A DNA stretch of 64,000 nucleotides, taken from NCBI RefSeq assembly GCF_900019265.1, contig NZ_CYGX02000038.1, positions 62,001-126,000 on the forward strand. Direction: 5' to 3'. The position numbers were made by a program, and so were the translations under genes. Source of the DNA: Paraburkholderia ribeironis (lineage in GTDB: Bacteria; Pseudomonadota; Gammaproteobacteria; Burkholderiales; Burkholderiaceae). The notes below the pieces were generated by a model, which worked only from the letters and a program-made list of their open reading frames with translations, did no database searches and had not been told where the DNA came from. Positions 17,359-25,091 of this stretch are shown here, in pieces; within the stretch, counting starts at the first letter, position 1; each line of letters opens with the position of its first letter.

Positions 17359-17661
17359 TTACTTGCGGTTGATCAGCAGCCCCAGCAGCACGCCCACGCC
17401 CGCCGCAATACCGATGGACGCCCACGGATGCTCGTGCACGTAGTCGTCGGTGGCGCGGGCAGCTTTCTTGCCTTTCTCGACCACCACGACCTGCACGTCA
17501 GCCGCCTTTTCCTTGGCCTGCTTCAGACGCGTCAGCGCCGTTTCGCGCAGTTCCGAAGCGCGCTCGCCAGTGGCGCTCGCTGCCTGTTTCAGCAGGTCCT
17601 CAGCGTCCGCGAGGACGGTTTTGATATCCGACATCAATCTCTCCTTGTTGACTTCCGACAT
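17359..17661 (-). CDS. DUF883 family protein (ElaB/YqjD/YgaM-like)
   Basis: A 100-residue protein: a helical, Ala/Lys/Glu-rich body (residues 1-75) and a C-terminal membrane anchor PWASIGIAAGVGVLLGLLINRK (parts). YqjD homologues anchor stationary-phase ribosomes to the inner membrane. First gene of the three-gene minus-strand set. Confidence 0.88.
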   Translation of the reverse strand: MSEVNKERLMSDIKTVLADAEDLLKQAASATGERASELRETALTRLKQAKEKAADVQVVVVEKGKKAARATDDYVHEHPWASIGIAAGVGVLLGLLINRK

Positions 17662-18004
17662 TGACAGCTCCCCTTCGTCTCACGCCACGCGTGAATCGTA
17701 ACCAAAGAAACGGCTGCTGGCGAGCGCAGTGCCCGGTTGCCTGCGAGCTTCGCACGAACCGTTCCTGGTAACGCGAAGCGCATAAACAAACACCCATTTA
17801 AGGGTCGTGCAGCCAAAGTGTTCTGTAGATGGAGTTGATCTGTCCCGCAAAGTTTCCACCAAATCGGCGAAAATTACAAAACCGCATAAAGTTGTGCCGC
17901 GATCTTGGTTCGTCATGTTCGGTCGCTGCCGTATGCTTTATCGTTGCGGAGCGCCGCGCGGCAATGCTCGCGCGGCATGTGCGAACACCTATAGGAGATG
18001 CACT
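17662..18004. other. Divergent promoter region between DUF883 and peroxiredoxin genes
   Basis: About 340 bases with no coding signal. It holds the promoters of both divergent genes. A good ribosome site (AGGAG) lies just before the peroxiredoxin ATG. I see no convincing OxyR-type site by eye. Confidence 0.45.
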
Positions 18005-18643
18005 ATGAGTCTACGTCTTGGCGACATTGCGCCGGATTTCGAGCAGGAGTCGAGTGTCGGTCGTATCAGGTTCCATGAATGGCTGGGTGATAGTTGGGGC
18101 GTGCTGTTTTCGCACCCTGCCGACTTCACGCCGGTCTGCACGACCGAACTTGGCCTGACTGCCAGGCTGGCCGACGAGTTCGAAAAGCGCAACGTGAAGA
18201 CCATCGCGTTATCGGTCGACAGCGCCGAGTCGCACAAGGAGTGGATCAAGGACATTAATGAGACGCAGGCAGCCAACGTGGGCTTCCCGATTCTCGCTGA
18301 CGGTGATCGGAAGGTCGCCGAGCTGTACGACATGATTCACCCGAACGCGAACGAAACGCTCACGGTCCGCTCGCTGTTCGTGATCGACCCGATAAAGAAG
18401 GTGCGTCTGATCATCACGTATCCGGCCAGCACCGGCCGTAACTTCGACGAAGTGCTGCGCGTGATCGACTCGCTACAACTGACCGACAACCACTCGGTGG
18501 CGACGCCGGGCAACTGGAAGCAGGGCGATGACGTGGTGATCGTCCCGTCGCTGAAGGACGAGGAAGTCATCAGGCAGAAATTCCCGAAGGGCTACAAGGC
18601 GCTGCGTCCGTATCTGCGCATGACGCCCCAGCCGAACAAGTGA
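18005..18643 (+). CDS. 1-Cys peroxiredoxin (Prx6-type)
   Basis: A 212-residue thiol peroxidase that reduces hydrogen peroxide and organic peroxides. The active site HPADFTPVCTTELG holds the peroxidatic Cys45, with Thr42 and the downstream arginine. Length and the long C-terminal domain (DDVVIVPSLKDEE) match the Prx6 subfamily, which usually lacks a resolving cysteine; none other than Cys45 is seen. Transcribed alone, with a hairpin downstream at 18749. Confidence 0.95.
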   Translation: MSLRLGDIAPDFEQESSVGRIRFHEWLGDSWGVLFSHPADFTPVCTTELGLTARLADEFEKRNVKTIALSVDSAESHKEWIKDINETQAANVGFPILADGDRKVAELYDMIHPNANETLTVRSLFVIDPIKKVRLIITYPASTGRNFDEVLRVIDSLQLTDNHSVATPGNWKQGDDVVIVPSLKDEEVIRQKFPKGYKALRPYLRMTPQPNK

Positions 18644-18748
18644 GCGGCAAGCGAGCCACCTGCGGGCCGCCAGGTGCGGCATCAGGGGGGCCGCCTGACG
18701 CATGATGCGGAAAACGCGACACGGCGTGTGACGCGCCATCGCAACGAA

Positions 18749-18780
18749 AAAGACCGGTTCGAAAGAACTGGCCTTTTCCA
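18749..18780 (+). terminator. Likely terminator after the peroxiredoxin gene
   Basis: AAAGACCGGTTC and GAACTGGCCTTT pair across GAAA with one mismatch and one G-T pair, followed by CC and further T-rich repeats. Confidence 0.6.
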
Positions 18781-18804
18781 CTTTTCCACTTTTCCACTTT
18801 TCCA
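18773..18804 (+). repeat. 8-bp tandem repeat, four copies
   Basis: CTTTTCCA is repeated four times exactly, overlapping the 3' arm of the hairpin. It lies between the convergent peroxiredoxin and gcdH genes. Confidence 0.9.
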
Positions 18805-18871
18805 ATCGGGCCGCGCGACGGGTAGCGAAACGACGCCGCGCGATCGAGCCACTCAGCGCATCAGCAAACCA

Positions 18872-20062
18872 TCAGAAGAACGCCTGAATGCCCGTTTGCG
18901 CGCGTCCGAGAATCAGCGCGTGAATGTCGTGCGTGCCTTCGTAGGTGTTCACCACTTCGAGGTTCACCAGATGCCGCGCAATGCCGTACTCGTCCGAGAT
19001 GCCGTTGCCGCCGAGCATGTCGCGTGCGAGCCGCGCAATGTCGAGCGCCTTGCCGCATGAATTGCGCTTCATGATCGACGTGATTTCGACAGCCGCAGTG
19101 CCTTCGTCCTTCATGCGGCCGAGGCGCAGCACGCCTTGCAGCCCGAGCGTGATCTCGGTCTGCATGTCGGCCAGCTTCTTCTGGATCAACTGGTTGGCGG
19201 CGAGCGGCCGGCCGAACTGCTTGCGGTCCAGCACGTACTGACGCGCGGTGTGCCAGCAGGCTTCGGCGGCGCCGAGCGCGCCCCAGGCGATGCCGTAGCG
19301 CGCCGAATTCAGACACGTGAACGGGCCGCGCAAGCCGCTCACTCCCGGCATCAGGTTCTCTGCCGGCACGAACACTTCGTCGAGCACGATCTCACCGGTG
19401 ATCGAAGCACGCAAGCCCACCTTGCTATGGATGGTCGGCGCCGACAGGCCTTTCCAGCCTTTTTCGAGAATGAAGCCGCGGATCGAATCCTTGCCGTCTT
19501 CCTCGAGCTTCGCCCACACGACGAACACGTCGGCGATCGGCGAATTGGTGATCCACATCTTCGAGCCCGACAGCGAATAGCCGCCGTCGACTTTCTTCGC
19601 GCGCGTGACCATGCTGCCCGGGTCGGAGCCGTGATCCGGTTCGGTCAGGCCGAAGCAGCCGATCCATTCGCCGGAGGCGAGTTTCGGCAGGTATTTTTCC
19701 TTCTGCGCCGGCGAGCCGAATTCGTGGATCGGCACCATCACCAGCGATGACTGCACCGACATCATCGACCGGTAGCCGGAATCGACGCGCTCCACTTCAC
19801 GCGCGATCAGGCCGTACGCGACGTAGTTCAGGCCGGGGCCGCCGTACTGCTCGGGAATCGTCGGGCCGAGCAGGCCGAGTTCGCCCATCTCGCGAAAGAT
19901 CTCGATGTCGGTTTTCTCGTGGCGGAACGCTTCCAGCACGCGCGGCTGCAGCTTGTCCTGCGCATAAGCTGCGGCGGCATCCCGCACCATGCGTTCGTCT
20001 TCGGTGAGCTGCTGATCCAGCAGCAGCGGGTCTTCCCAGTGAAACTGCGCGGCTTCGGCCAT
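18872..20062 (-). CDS. gcdH: Glutaryl-CoA dehydrogenase
   Basis: A 396-residue FAD acyl-CoA dehydrogenase that oxidises and decarboxylates glutaryl-CoA to crotonyl-CoA in lysine, tryptophan and benzoate breakdown. Family marks include GYRSMMSVQSSLVM, CFGLTEPDHGSDPGSM, MWITNSPIADVFVVWAK and the catalytic Glu375 in NTYEGTHDIHALILGRA. These are specific to glutaryl-CoA dehydrogenase among the family. It is divergent from an IclR regulator 93 bases away, which probably controls it. Confidence 0.96.
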   Translation of the reverse strand: MAEAAQFHWEDPLLLDQQLTEDERMVRDAAAAYAQDKLQPRVLEAFRHEKTDIEIFREMGELGLLGPTIPEQYGGPGLNYVAYGLIAREVERVDSGYRSMMSVQSSLVMVPIHEFGSPAQKEKYLPKLASGEWIGCFGLTEPDHGSDPGSMVTRAKKVDGGYSLSGSKMWITNSPIADVFVVWAKLEEDGKDSIRGFILEKGWKGLSAPTIHSKVGLRASITGEIVLDEVFVPAENLMPGVSGLRGPFTCLNSARYGIAWGALGAAEACWHTARQYVLDRKQFGRPLAANQLIQKKLADMQTEITLGLQGVLRLGRMKDEGTAAVEITSIMKRNSCGKALDIARLARDMLGGNGISDEYGIARHLVNLEVVNTYEGTHDIHALILGRAQTGIQAFF

Positions 20063-20114
20063 GACGTATCTCCTGATTTCTTGCTCGATCCAAGCTTGAC
20101 TTAAGTTCCGCTAT

Positions 20115-20131
20115 GCGAAACAATGTTTTGC
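20115..20131. promoter_or_regulatory. Candidate operator between gcdH and the iclR-type gene
   Basis: An imperfect 17-bp palindrome, GCGAAACA-A-TGTTTTGC (7 of 8 arm positions match), lies centrally in the 93-base divergent intergenic region. Its size and position suit an IclR-family binding site controlling both genes. Confidence 0.55.
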
Positions 20132-20155
20132 AAACGCACTTGAGTGTACCACCCC

Positions 20156-20941
20156 ATGACGCTGACATCCACTCTCTCTGAATCGCTCGATGAGCGCAAA
20201 TTCGTCGTCGCCCTCGCCCGCGGGCTGGATTTGCTGCGCGCGTTCAAGCCCGGCGAAACGCTGCTCGGCAATCGCGATTTCGTCGAGCGCACGGGCTTGC
20301 CGAAGGCGACCGTCAACCGTCTCGCCTATACGTTGACCGTGCTCGGCTATCTGCGGCTCGACGAAACCCATGGCAAATATGCGCTCGACGCCGGCGTGCT
20401 GTCGCTCGGTTTCGCGCTGCTGTCGGGCACCGACACGCTCGAACTCGCGCGTCCGCATATGCGTACGTTCGCGCGAGAGGTGGGCGCAGCGGTCTCGCTC
20501 GGTTGCCGGGACGGGCTCGACATGATCTATCTCGAGACGATCCGCAGTGAGACCGCGCTGACGCTCGGGCTGGCATCCGGTTCGAAACTGTCGATGCTGA
20601 CGAGTTCGATGGGCCGCGCGTATCTGGCCGTGCTGCCGATCGATGTGCGTACCGCCTTGCTCGCCGAACTCAGGAAGGCGGCCGGCAAAGCGGATGCGGC
20701 GCTAGTCGCCGATGCCGAAGCGGAAATCGCCGCGTTTGCCACGCAGCGTTGCTGCTATTCGTTTCGCGCGTGGCACGACGATGTGAACGCGGTCGCCGTA
20801 CCGTTTCGCGAGCCGCGTGACGGGCGCTGGCTGGTGCTCAGTTGCAGCGGGCCGGCGTCGTCGATGGGGGAGGCGGTGTTTCGCGAAAGCGTCGCGCCTC
20901 GACTGAAAGCGCTTGCGCGGCGTCTGGGCGACACGGATTGA
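20156..20941 (+). CDS. IclR family transcriptional regulator
   Basis: A 261-residue regulator: an N-terminal winged helix-turn-helix (LARGLDLLRAF, GLPKATVNRLAYTLTVLGYL) and a C-terminal effector domain (LASGSKLSMLTSSMGRAYLA and FRAWHDDVNAVAVPF). IclR proteins often respond to aromatic or dicarboxylic acids. Divergence from gcdH suggests that glutaryl-CoA degradation is its target; it resembles PcaR/PobR-type members. The effector is not known. Confidence 0.88.
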   Translation: MTLTSTLSESLDERKFVVALARGLDLLRAFKPGETLLGNRDFVERTGLPKATVNRLAYTLTVLGYLRLDETHGKYALDAGVLSLGFALLSGTDTLELARPHMRTFAREVGAAVSLGCRDGLDMIYLETIRSETALTLGLASGSKLSMLTSSMGRAYLAVLPIDVRTALLAELRKAAGKADAALVADAEAEIAAFATQRCCYSFRAWHDDVNAVAVPFREPRDGRWLVLSCSGPASSMGEAVFRESVAPRLKALARRLGDTD

Positions 20942-20970
20942 TGTGAAGCGTGCGCGCCGCGCGGCCGGTA

Positions 20971-21804
20971 TCAGGCCGCCCGGTCGTGATAGTGCGCGTT
21001 GAACAGCGGCCCCTGCACGAAGCGCACGTCGTACTGCTGCAAGGCAACGAACTGCGTTTCATCCATCACCCGATTGAAAATCAGCGGAACCCGCAGCCGG
21101 CTCGCATAGCCGACTAGCGGTTTCACCGTCGCGTCGCGCAATGCGACGACGGCATCCATCTTGATGAAGTCGAGCCGCGCCGTTTCCGACACCGACAGAA
21201 TCTGCCCCGCGTTGGAAAGATTGCCCGCCACCTTGAAGCCGTAGTGCTGATAGCTTTTCGCCAGATAGCCGAGAAAGGTCTTGTGCGCGACCGCGGCCGC
21301 CGGCAGCTCGATTACCACTCGCGACGGAGTCAATCCGAACGACTTCAAGACGGTCGAAAAATGCAGGCCGTGGTCGTACTTCACGCTCTTGAGCAGGCGC
21401 TCATGCACGCGCAAGAAGAGCAGCCCATGCCGTTGCGCGCCGAAGAAATTGATCGCGTGCAGCGCGCGTGACATCCGGTCCAGCGCGACCAGTTCCTGAT
21501 CGTTGCCGATGCGGTCGAACGGATCGAACACCTCGAACGGTGCCGAGCCCAGTTGATACGTAACGGCCTGAAAGCCGAGTTCGTCGCCGAAACGATCGAC
21601 CTCTTCGGCTCCGGACGACAGCGACTGCGCGAGCGCATGAACACTGATGTCAAAGATCGGCTCATAGGCGCTGGCCAGTTCGAAGTCGTCGAATTGCGCC
21701 AGCGCGATGTCGCGATGCGCGCCTTGCCCCATCACCAGATGTTCGCGCAGAAACGGGTGATGGGCGGCACGGGCAACCAGATCGGGGATGGTCGGGGCGA
21801 TCAT
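20971..21804 (-). CDS. Degenerate EAL-domain protein
   Basis: A 277-residue protein with EAL-fold features: YEPIFDI near the start of the domain, VALDRMSRALHAIN, VVIELP, and LDFIKMDAVV (the lysine strand). The signature Glu-Ala-Leu position reads QAV (GFQAVTYQ), and the DDFGTG loop is replaced by GNLSNAG. Both changes remove metal ligands, so hydrolysis of cyclic-di-GMP is unlikely. It may act as a sensor or a protein-binding domain. It starts at ATG 21804; an upstream GTG/ATG is possible. It is transcribed alone. Confidence 0.75.
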   Translation of the reverse strand: MIAPTIPDLVARAAHHPFLREHLVMGQGAHRDIALAQFDDFELASAYEPIFDISVHALAQSLSSGAEEVDRFGDELGFQAVTYQLGSAPFEVFDPFDRIGNDQELVALDRMSRALHAINFFGAQRHGLLFLRVHERLLKSVKYDHGLHFSTVLKSFGLTPSRVVIELPAAAVAHKTFLGYLAKSYQHYGFKVAGNLSNAGQILSVSETARLDFIKMDAVVALRDATVKPLVGYASRLRVPLIFNRVMDETQFVALQQYDVRFVQGPLFNAHYHDRAA

Positions 21805-21982
21805 GTCGGCGAATGGATGGCGACGATGGACGCGCACTCGGCGCGCGGCAACGCGACGCGGTCACTGCATGTATCGATGGTAGCAGTCCGCCATGCGCGC
21901 ACATGAACAAATTGCTCATAAGCATATCCGCCGAAAGCCCGCGCGGGCGGGCCACAGACGGTCGTTCCGCTGCTTTTCAGGG

Positions 21983-22026
21983 TATACGTTAATTTCACTA
22001 TACGTAATTCGTTTTACTATACGTAA
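21983..22026. repeat. Three TATACGTWA elements in an AT-rich island
   Basis: TATACGTTA at 21983, TATACGTAA at 21999 and TATACGTAA at 22018; the last two are embedded in TTTYACTATACGTAA. The spacings are 16 and 19 bases, and each copy contains the palindrome TACGTA or a near version. They could be operator or promoter elements for the hmgA-fahA operon. Confidence 0.6.
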
Positions 22027-22045
22027 CTTCTTGGCGCGACGCTGA

Positions 22046-22306
22046 TGGCCGGCCGTCAACGCGCTGGCTGGCCATTTTTATCCAACCGCGCTGCGTTCGA
22101 CGGGCATCGGCTGGAGTCTCGGCATCGGCCGGGTCGGTTCGGTGATCGGGCCGCTGATCGGCGGTCAACTGATCGCGCTGAACTGGTCGAACGCAGCGCT
22201 GTTTCATGCGGCCGCCGTCCCGGTGCTGTGTTCCGCGTTGCTGGTGATCGCGCTCGCCGGCGCGACGCGGCGGCGCGGCAGCCCGTCGGAGCGGCAACCT
22301 GCCTGA
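22046..22306 (+). pseudogene. C-terminal remnant of an MFS (AAHS-like) transporter
   Basis: An in-frame stretch with no start codon and a TGA at 22043 just upstream. It encodes about 86 residues, including VNALAGHFYPTALRSTGIGW, GRVGSVIGPLIGG and a final membrane helix, ending at TGA 22304-22306. This is the last two or three helices of an aromatic acid:proton symporter-type MFS protein. The first 350 or so residues are absent. It lies 33 bases before hmgA, suggesting a lost transporter that was once part of the operon. Confidence 0.8.
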
Positions 22307-22339
22307 AGTGAAAGATCGAGTACCAACGGAGAACCTTGC

Positions 22340-23686
22340 ATGGATACCCCAACCCGTACGCCGGCTGTCGCCCCCGCCCGGCTCGAAATCGAGCCGGGCT
22401 ATCAGTCGGGCTTCGCCAACGAATTCGCGACGGAGGCCTTGCCCGGCGCGTTGCCGACCGGCCGCAATTCGCCGCAACGCGCGGCCTATGGTCTGTACAC
22501 CGAACAATTGTCGGGCACCGCGTTCACCGCGCCGCGCGGACACAACCGCCGTTCATGGTTGTACCGGATCCGTCCGGCGGCAGTGCACCAGCCGTTCACG
22601 CCGCTGCCTTCGGAGCGCCTCGTCGCGAACTTCGCCGAGGTACCGCCTACGCCGCCGAACCAGTTGCGTTGGGACGCGTTGCCGATGCCGAGCGCGCCGA
22701 CCGATTTCATCGACGGCTGGTTGACGATGGCGGGCAACGGCGCGGCCGAAGCCATGAGCGGCTGCGCGATTCACCTGTACGCGGCGAACCGTTCGATGCA
22801 GGACCGCTTCTTCTATAACGCCGACGGCGAATTGCTGATCGTGCCGCAGGAAGGGCGCCTCGATATCGCGACCGAAATGGGCCGCATCGCACTCGAGCCG
22901 TTCGAGATCGCGGTGATCCCGCGCGGCGTGCGCTTCGCGGTGAGCCTGCCGGACGGCACGGCGCGCGGCTACATCTGCGAGAACTTCGGCGCGTTGCTGC
23001 GCTTGCCCGACCTCGGTCCGATCGGCTCGAACGGCCTCGCCAATCCGCGCGACTTTCTCACGCCACACGCCGCGTATGAAGACCGCGAAGGCGACTTCGA
23101 ACTCGTCGCCAAGATGAACGGCAATCTGTGGCGTGCCGCGATTGGCCATTCGCCGCTCGACGTCGTCGCGTGGCACGGCAACTACGCGCCGTACAAGTAC
23201 GACCTGCGGCGCTTCAACACGATCGGCTCGATCAGCTTCGACCATCCGGACCCGTCGATTTTCCTCGTGCTGCAATCGCAAAGCGACACGCCGGGCGTCG
23301 ACTCGATCGACTTCGTGATCTTCCCGCCGCGCTGGCTCGCCGCCGAAGATACGTTCCGTCCGCCCTGGTTTCACCGCAACGTCGCGAGCGAATTCATGGG
23401 CCTCGTGCACGGCGTGTACGACGCCAAGGCCGAGGGTTTCCTGCCGGGCGGCGCGAGTCTGCACAACTGCATGTCGGGACATGGACCGGACGCCGACACG
23501 TTCGAGAAAGCGTCGCACAGCGATACGTCGACCCCGCACAAAGTCGGCGACACGATGGCCTTCATGTTCGAGACGCGCACGCTCATCAAGCCGACGCGTT
23601 TGGCGCTCGAAAGCGCGCAATTGCAGGCGCATTACTACGAGTGCTGGCAAGGTCTCAAGAAACACTTCAACCCGGAGCAACAATGA
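22340..23686 (+). CDS. hmgA: Homogentisate 1,2-dioxygenase
   Basis: A 448-residue Fe(II) dioxygenase that opens the ring of homogentisate to give maleylacetoacetate in tyrosine and phenylalanine breakdown. Conserved blocks include YQSGFANEFATEALPGALP, the PPWFHRNVASEFMGL metal-binding segment (His and Glu ligands) and LHNCMSGHGPD. The length matches the family. It overlaps fahA by four bases (ATGA), so translation is coupled. Confidence 0.97.
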   Translation: MDTPTRTPAVAPARLEIEPGYQSGFANEFATEALPGALPTGRNSPQRAAYGLYTEQLSGTAFTAPRGHNRRSWLYRIRPAAVHQPFTPLPSERLVANFAEVPPTPPNQLRWDALPMPSAPTDFIDGWLTMAGNGAAEAMSGCAIHLYAANRSMQDRFFYNADGELLIVPQEGRLDIATEMGRIALEPFEIAVIPRGVRFAVSLPDGTARGYICENFGALLRLPDLGPIGSNGLANPRDFLTPHAAYEDREGDFELVAKMNGNLWRAAIGHSPLDVVAWHGNYAPYKYDLRRFNTIGSISFDHPDPSIFLVLQSQSDTPGVDSIDFVIFPPRWLAAEDTFRPPWFHRNVASEFMGLVHGVYDAKAEGFLPGGASLHNCMSGHGPDADTFEKASHSDTSTPHKVGDTMAFMFETRTLIKPTRLALESAQLQAHYYECWQGLKKHFNPEQQ

Positions 23687-24981
23687 GCGCATTGAGCGAT
23701 GTTCAGGCGACGCTCGATCCGTCGCGCAAAAGCTGGATCGAATCCGCCAACGATTCGACTAGCGATTTTTCGATTCAGAACCTGCCGTTCGGCATTTTCA
23801 GCGACCGGCACAACGACGCGCGCCGCGTGGGTGTCGCGATCGGCGACCAGATCGCCGACCTGGCCGTGTTGCAGAGCGCGGGACTGCTGCAGGTGCCGGC
23901 GCAACACGTGTTCGCCCGCGACACGCTGAATGATTTCATCGCGCTCGGTCGCGACGCATGGCGCGGTGTGCGCATCCAGTTGAGCCATCTGCTGGCGCGC
24001 GACACCGCAACGTTGCGCGACGACCCCGCGCTGCGCGCGAAGGCGCTGGTGCGCCAGGCCGACGCGCATCTGCATCTGCCGGTGCAGATTCCCGGCTACA
24101 CCGATTTCTATTCGTCGAAGGAGCATGCGACGAATGTCGGCGCGATGTTTCGGGATCCGAAGAATGCACTGCTGCCGAACTGGTCGGAGATGCCGATCGG
24201 GTACAACGGACGTGCGTCGTCGGTGGTGGTGAGCGGCACGCCGGTGCGTCGTCCGAATGGTCAGTTGAAGCTGCCGGATCAGGAGCGTCCGGTGTTCGGC
24301 GCCTGCCGCAAGCTGGATATCGAACTGGAAACCGGCTTCGTGATCGGTGGCGGCAATGCATTGGGCGAGCCGGTTGCGTGCGCCGACGCTGAGGCGCATA
24401 TCTTCGGCATGGTGCTCCTGAACGACTGGAGCGCGCGTGATATCCAGCAATGGGAATACGTGCCGCTGGGCCCGTTCAACGCCAAGACGTTCGCGACCAC
24501 GATCTCGCCCTGGATCGTCACGCTCGACGCGCTCGAACCGTTCCGCGTCGCGCAGCCGGTGCAGGAGCCGCAGCCGCTCGCGTATCTGCGTCACGACGGC
24601 GAGCATGCGTTCGACATCCACCTCGAAGTGACGCTGCGCCCGCGTGAGGCGCGGCAGGCCAGCACGATTGCGCGGACCAACTTCAGGCATATGTACTGGA
24701 CGATGGCGCAGCAGCTCGCGCATCACACGGTATCGGGCTGCAACACGCGAGTGGGCGACCTGATGGGTTCGGGCACGATCAGCGGACCGACCGAGGACTC
24801 GTACGGCAGCCTGCTTGAATTGACATGGAACGGCAAGAAGCCGCTCGAGCTGAAAGAAGGGGGCACGCGCAGCTTCATCGAAGACGGTGACGAATTGACG
24901 CTCGCCGGCTGGTGTCAGGGCGATGGCTATCGCGTGGGCTTCGGCACCTGTGTGGGCGAAATTCTGCCGGCGCAGCGCTAG
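23683..24981 (+). CDS. fahA: Fumarylacetoacetase
   Basis: A 432-residue hydrolase that splits fumarylacetoacetate to fumarate and acetoacetate, the last step of the homogentisate pathway. It carries the family signatures DFYSSKEHATNVGAMFR, ELETGFVIG and NDWSARDIQQWEYVPLGPF, plus GSGTISGPTEDSYGSLLEL, with metal-binding acids and catalytic His in place. The maleylacetoacetate isomerase gene is not adjacent, so it must be elsewhere or be dispensable. A strong terminator follows 19 bases later. Confidence 0.97.
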   Translation: MSALSDVQATLDPSRKSWIESANDSTSDFSIQNLPFGIFSDRHNDARRVGVAIGDQIADLAVLQSAGLLQVPAQHVFARDTLNDFIALGRDAWRGVRIQLSHLLARDTATLRDDPALRAKALVRQADAHLHLPVQIPGYTDFYSSKEHATNVGAMFRDPKNALLPNWSEMPIGYNGRASSVVVSGTPVRRPNGQLKLPDQERPVFGACRKLDIELETGFVIGGGNALGEPVACADAEAHIFGMVLLNDWSARDIQQWEYVPLGPFNAKTFATTISPWIVTLDALEPFRVAQPVQEPQPLAYLRHDGEHAFDIHLEVTLRPREARQASTIARTNFRHMYWTMAQQLAHHTVSGCNTRVGDLMGSGTISGPTEDSYGSLLELTWNGKKPLELKEGGTRSFIEDGDELTLAGWCQGDGYRVGFGTCVGEILPAQR

Positions 24982-25000
24982 CAAACCTGTGAAGAGGACA

Positions 25001-25026
25001 GGCCGGCACACGTGCCGGCCTTTTTT
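25001..25026 (+). terminator. Terminator of hmgA-fahA
   Basis: GGCCGGCAC and GTGCCGGCC form a nine-bp perfect stem followed by TTTTTT. The structure sits between fahA and a convergent gene and ends the operon. Confidence 0.95.
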
Positions 25027-25091
25027 CGCTCAACGAAGCGGGAGCGTGGCCGGCGAGCGCCATCACGTCGTGCGCGGGAGTGCCGGACCGA

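Noticed and set aside
23128..23682. A long upstream extension of fahA
   Set aside because: It overlaps hmgA in another frame. The true start is the ATGA overlap at 23683.
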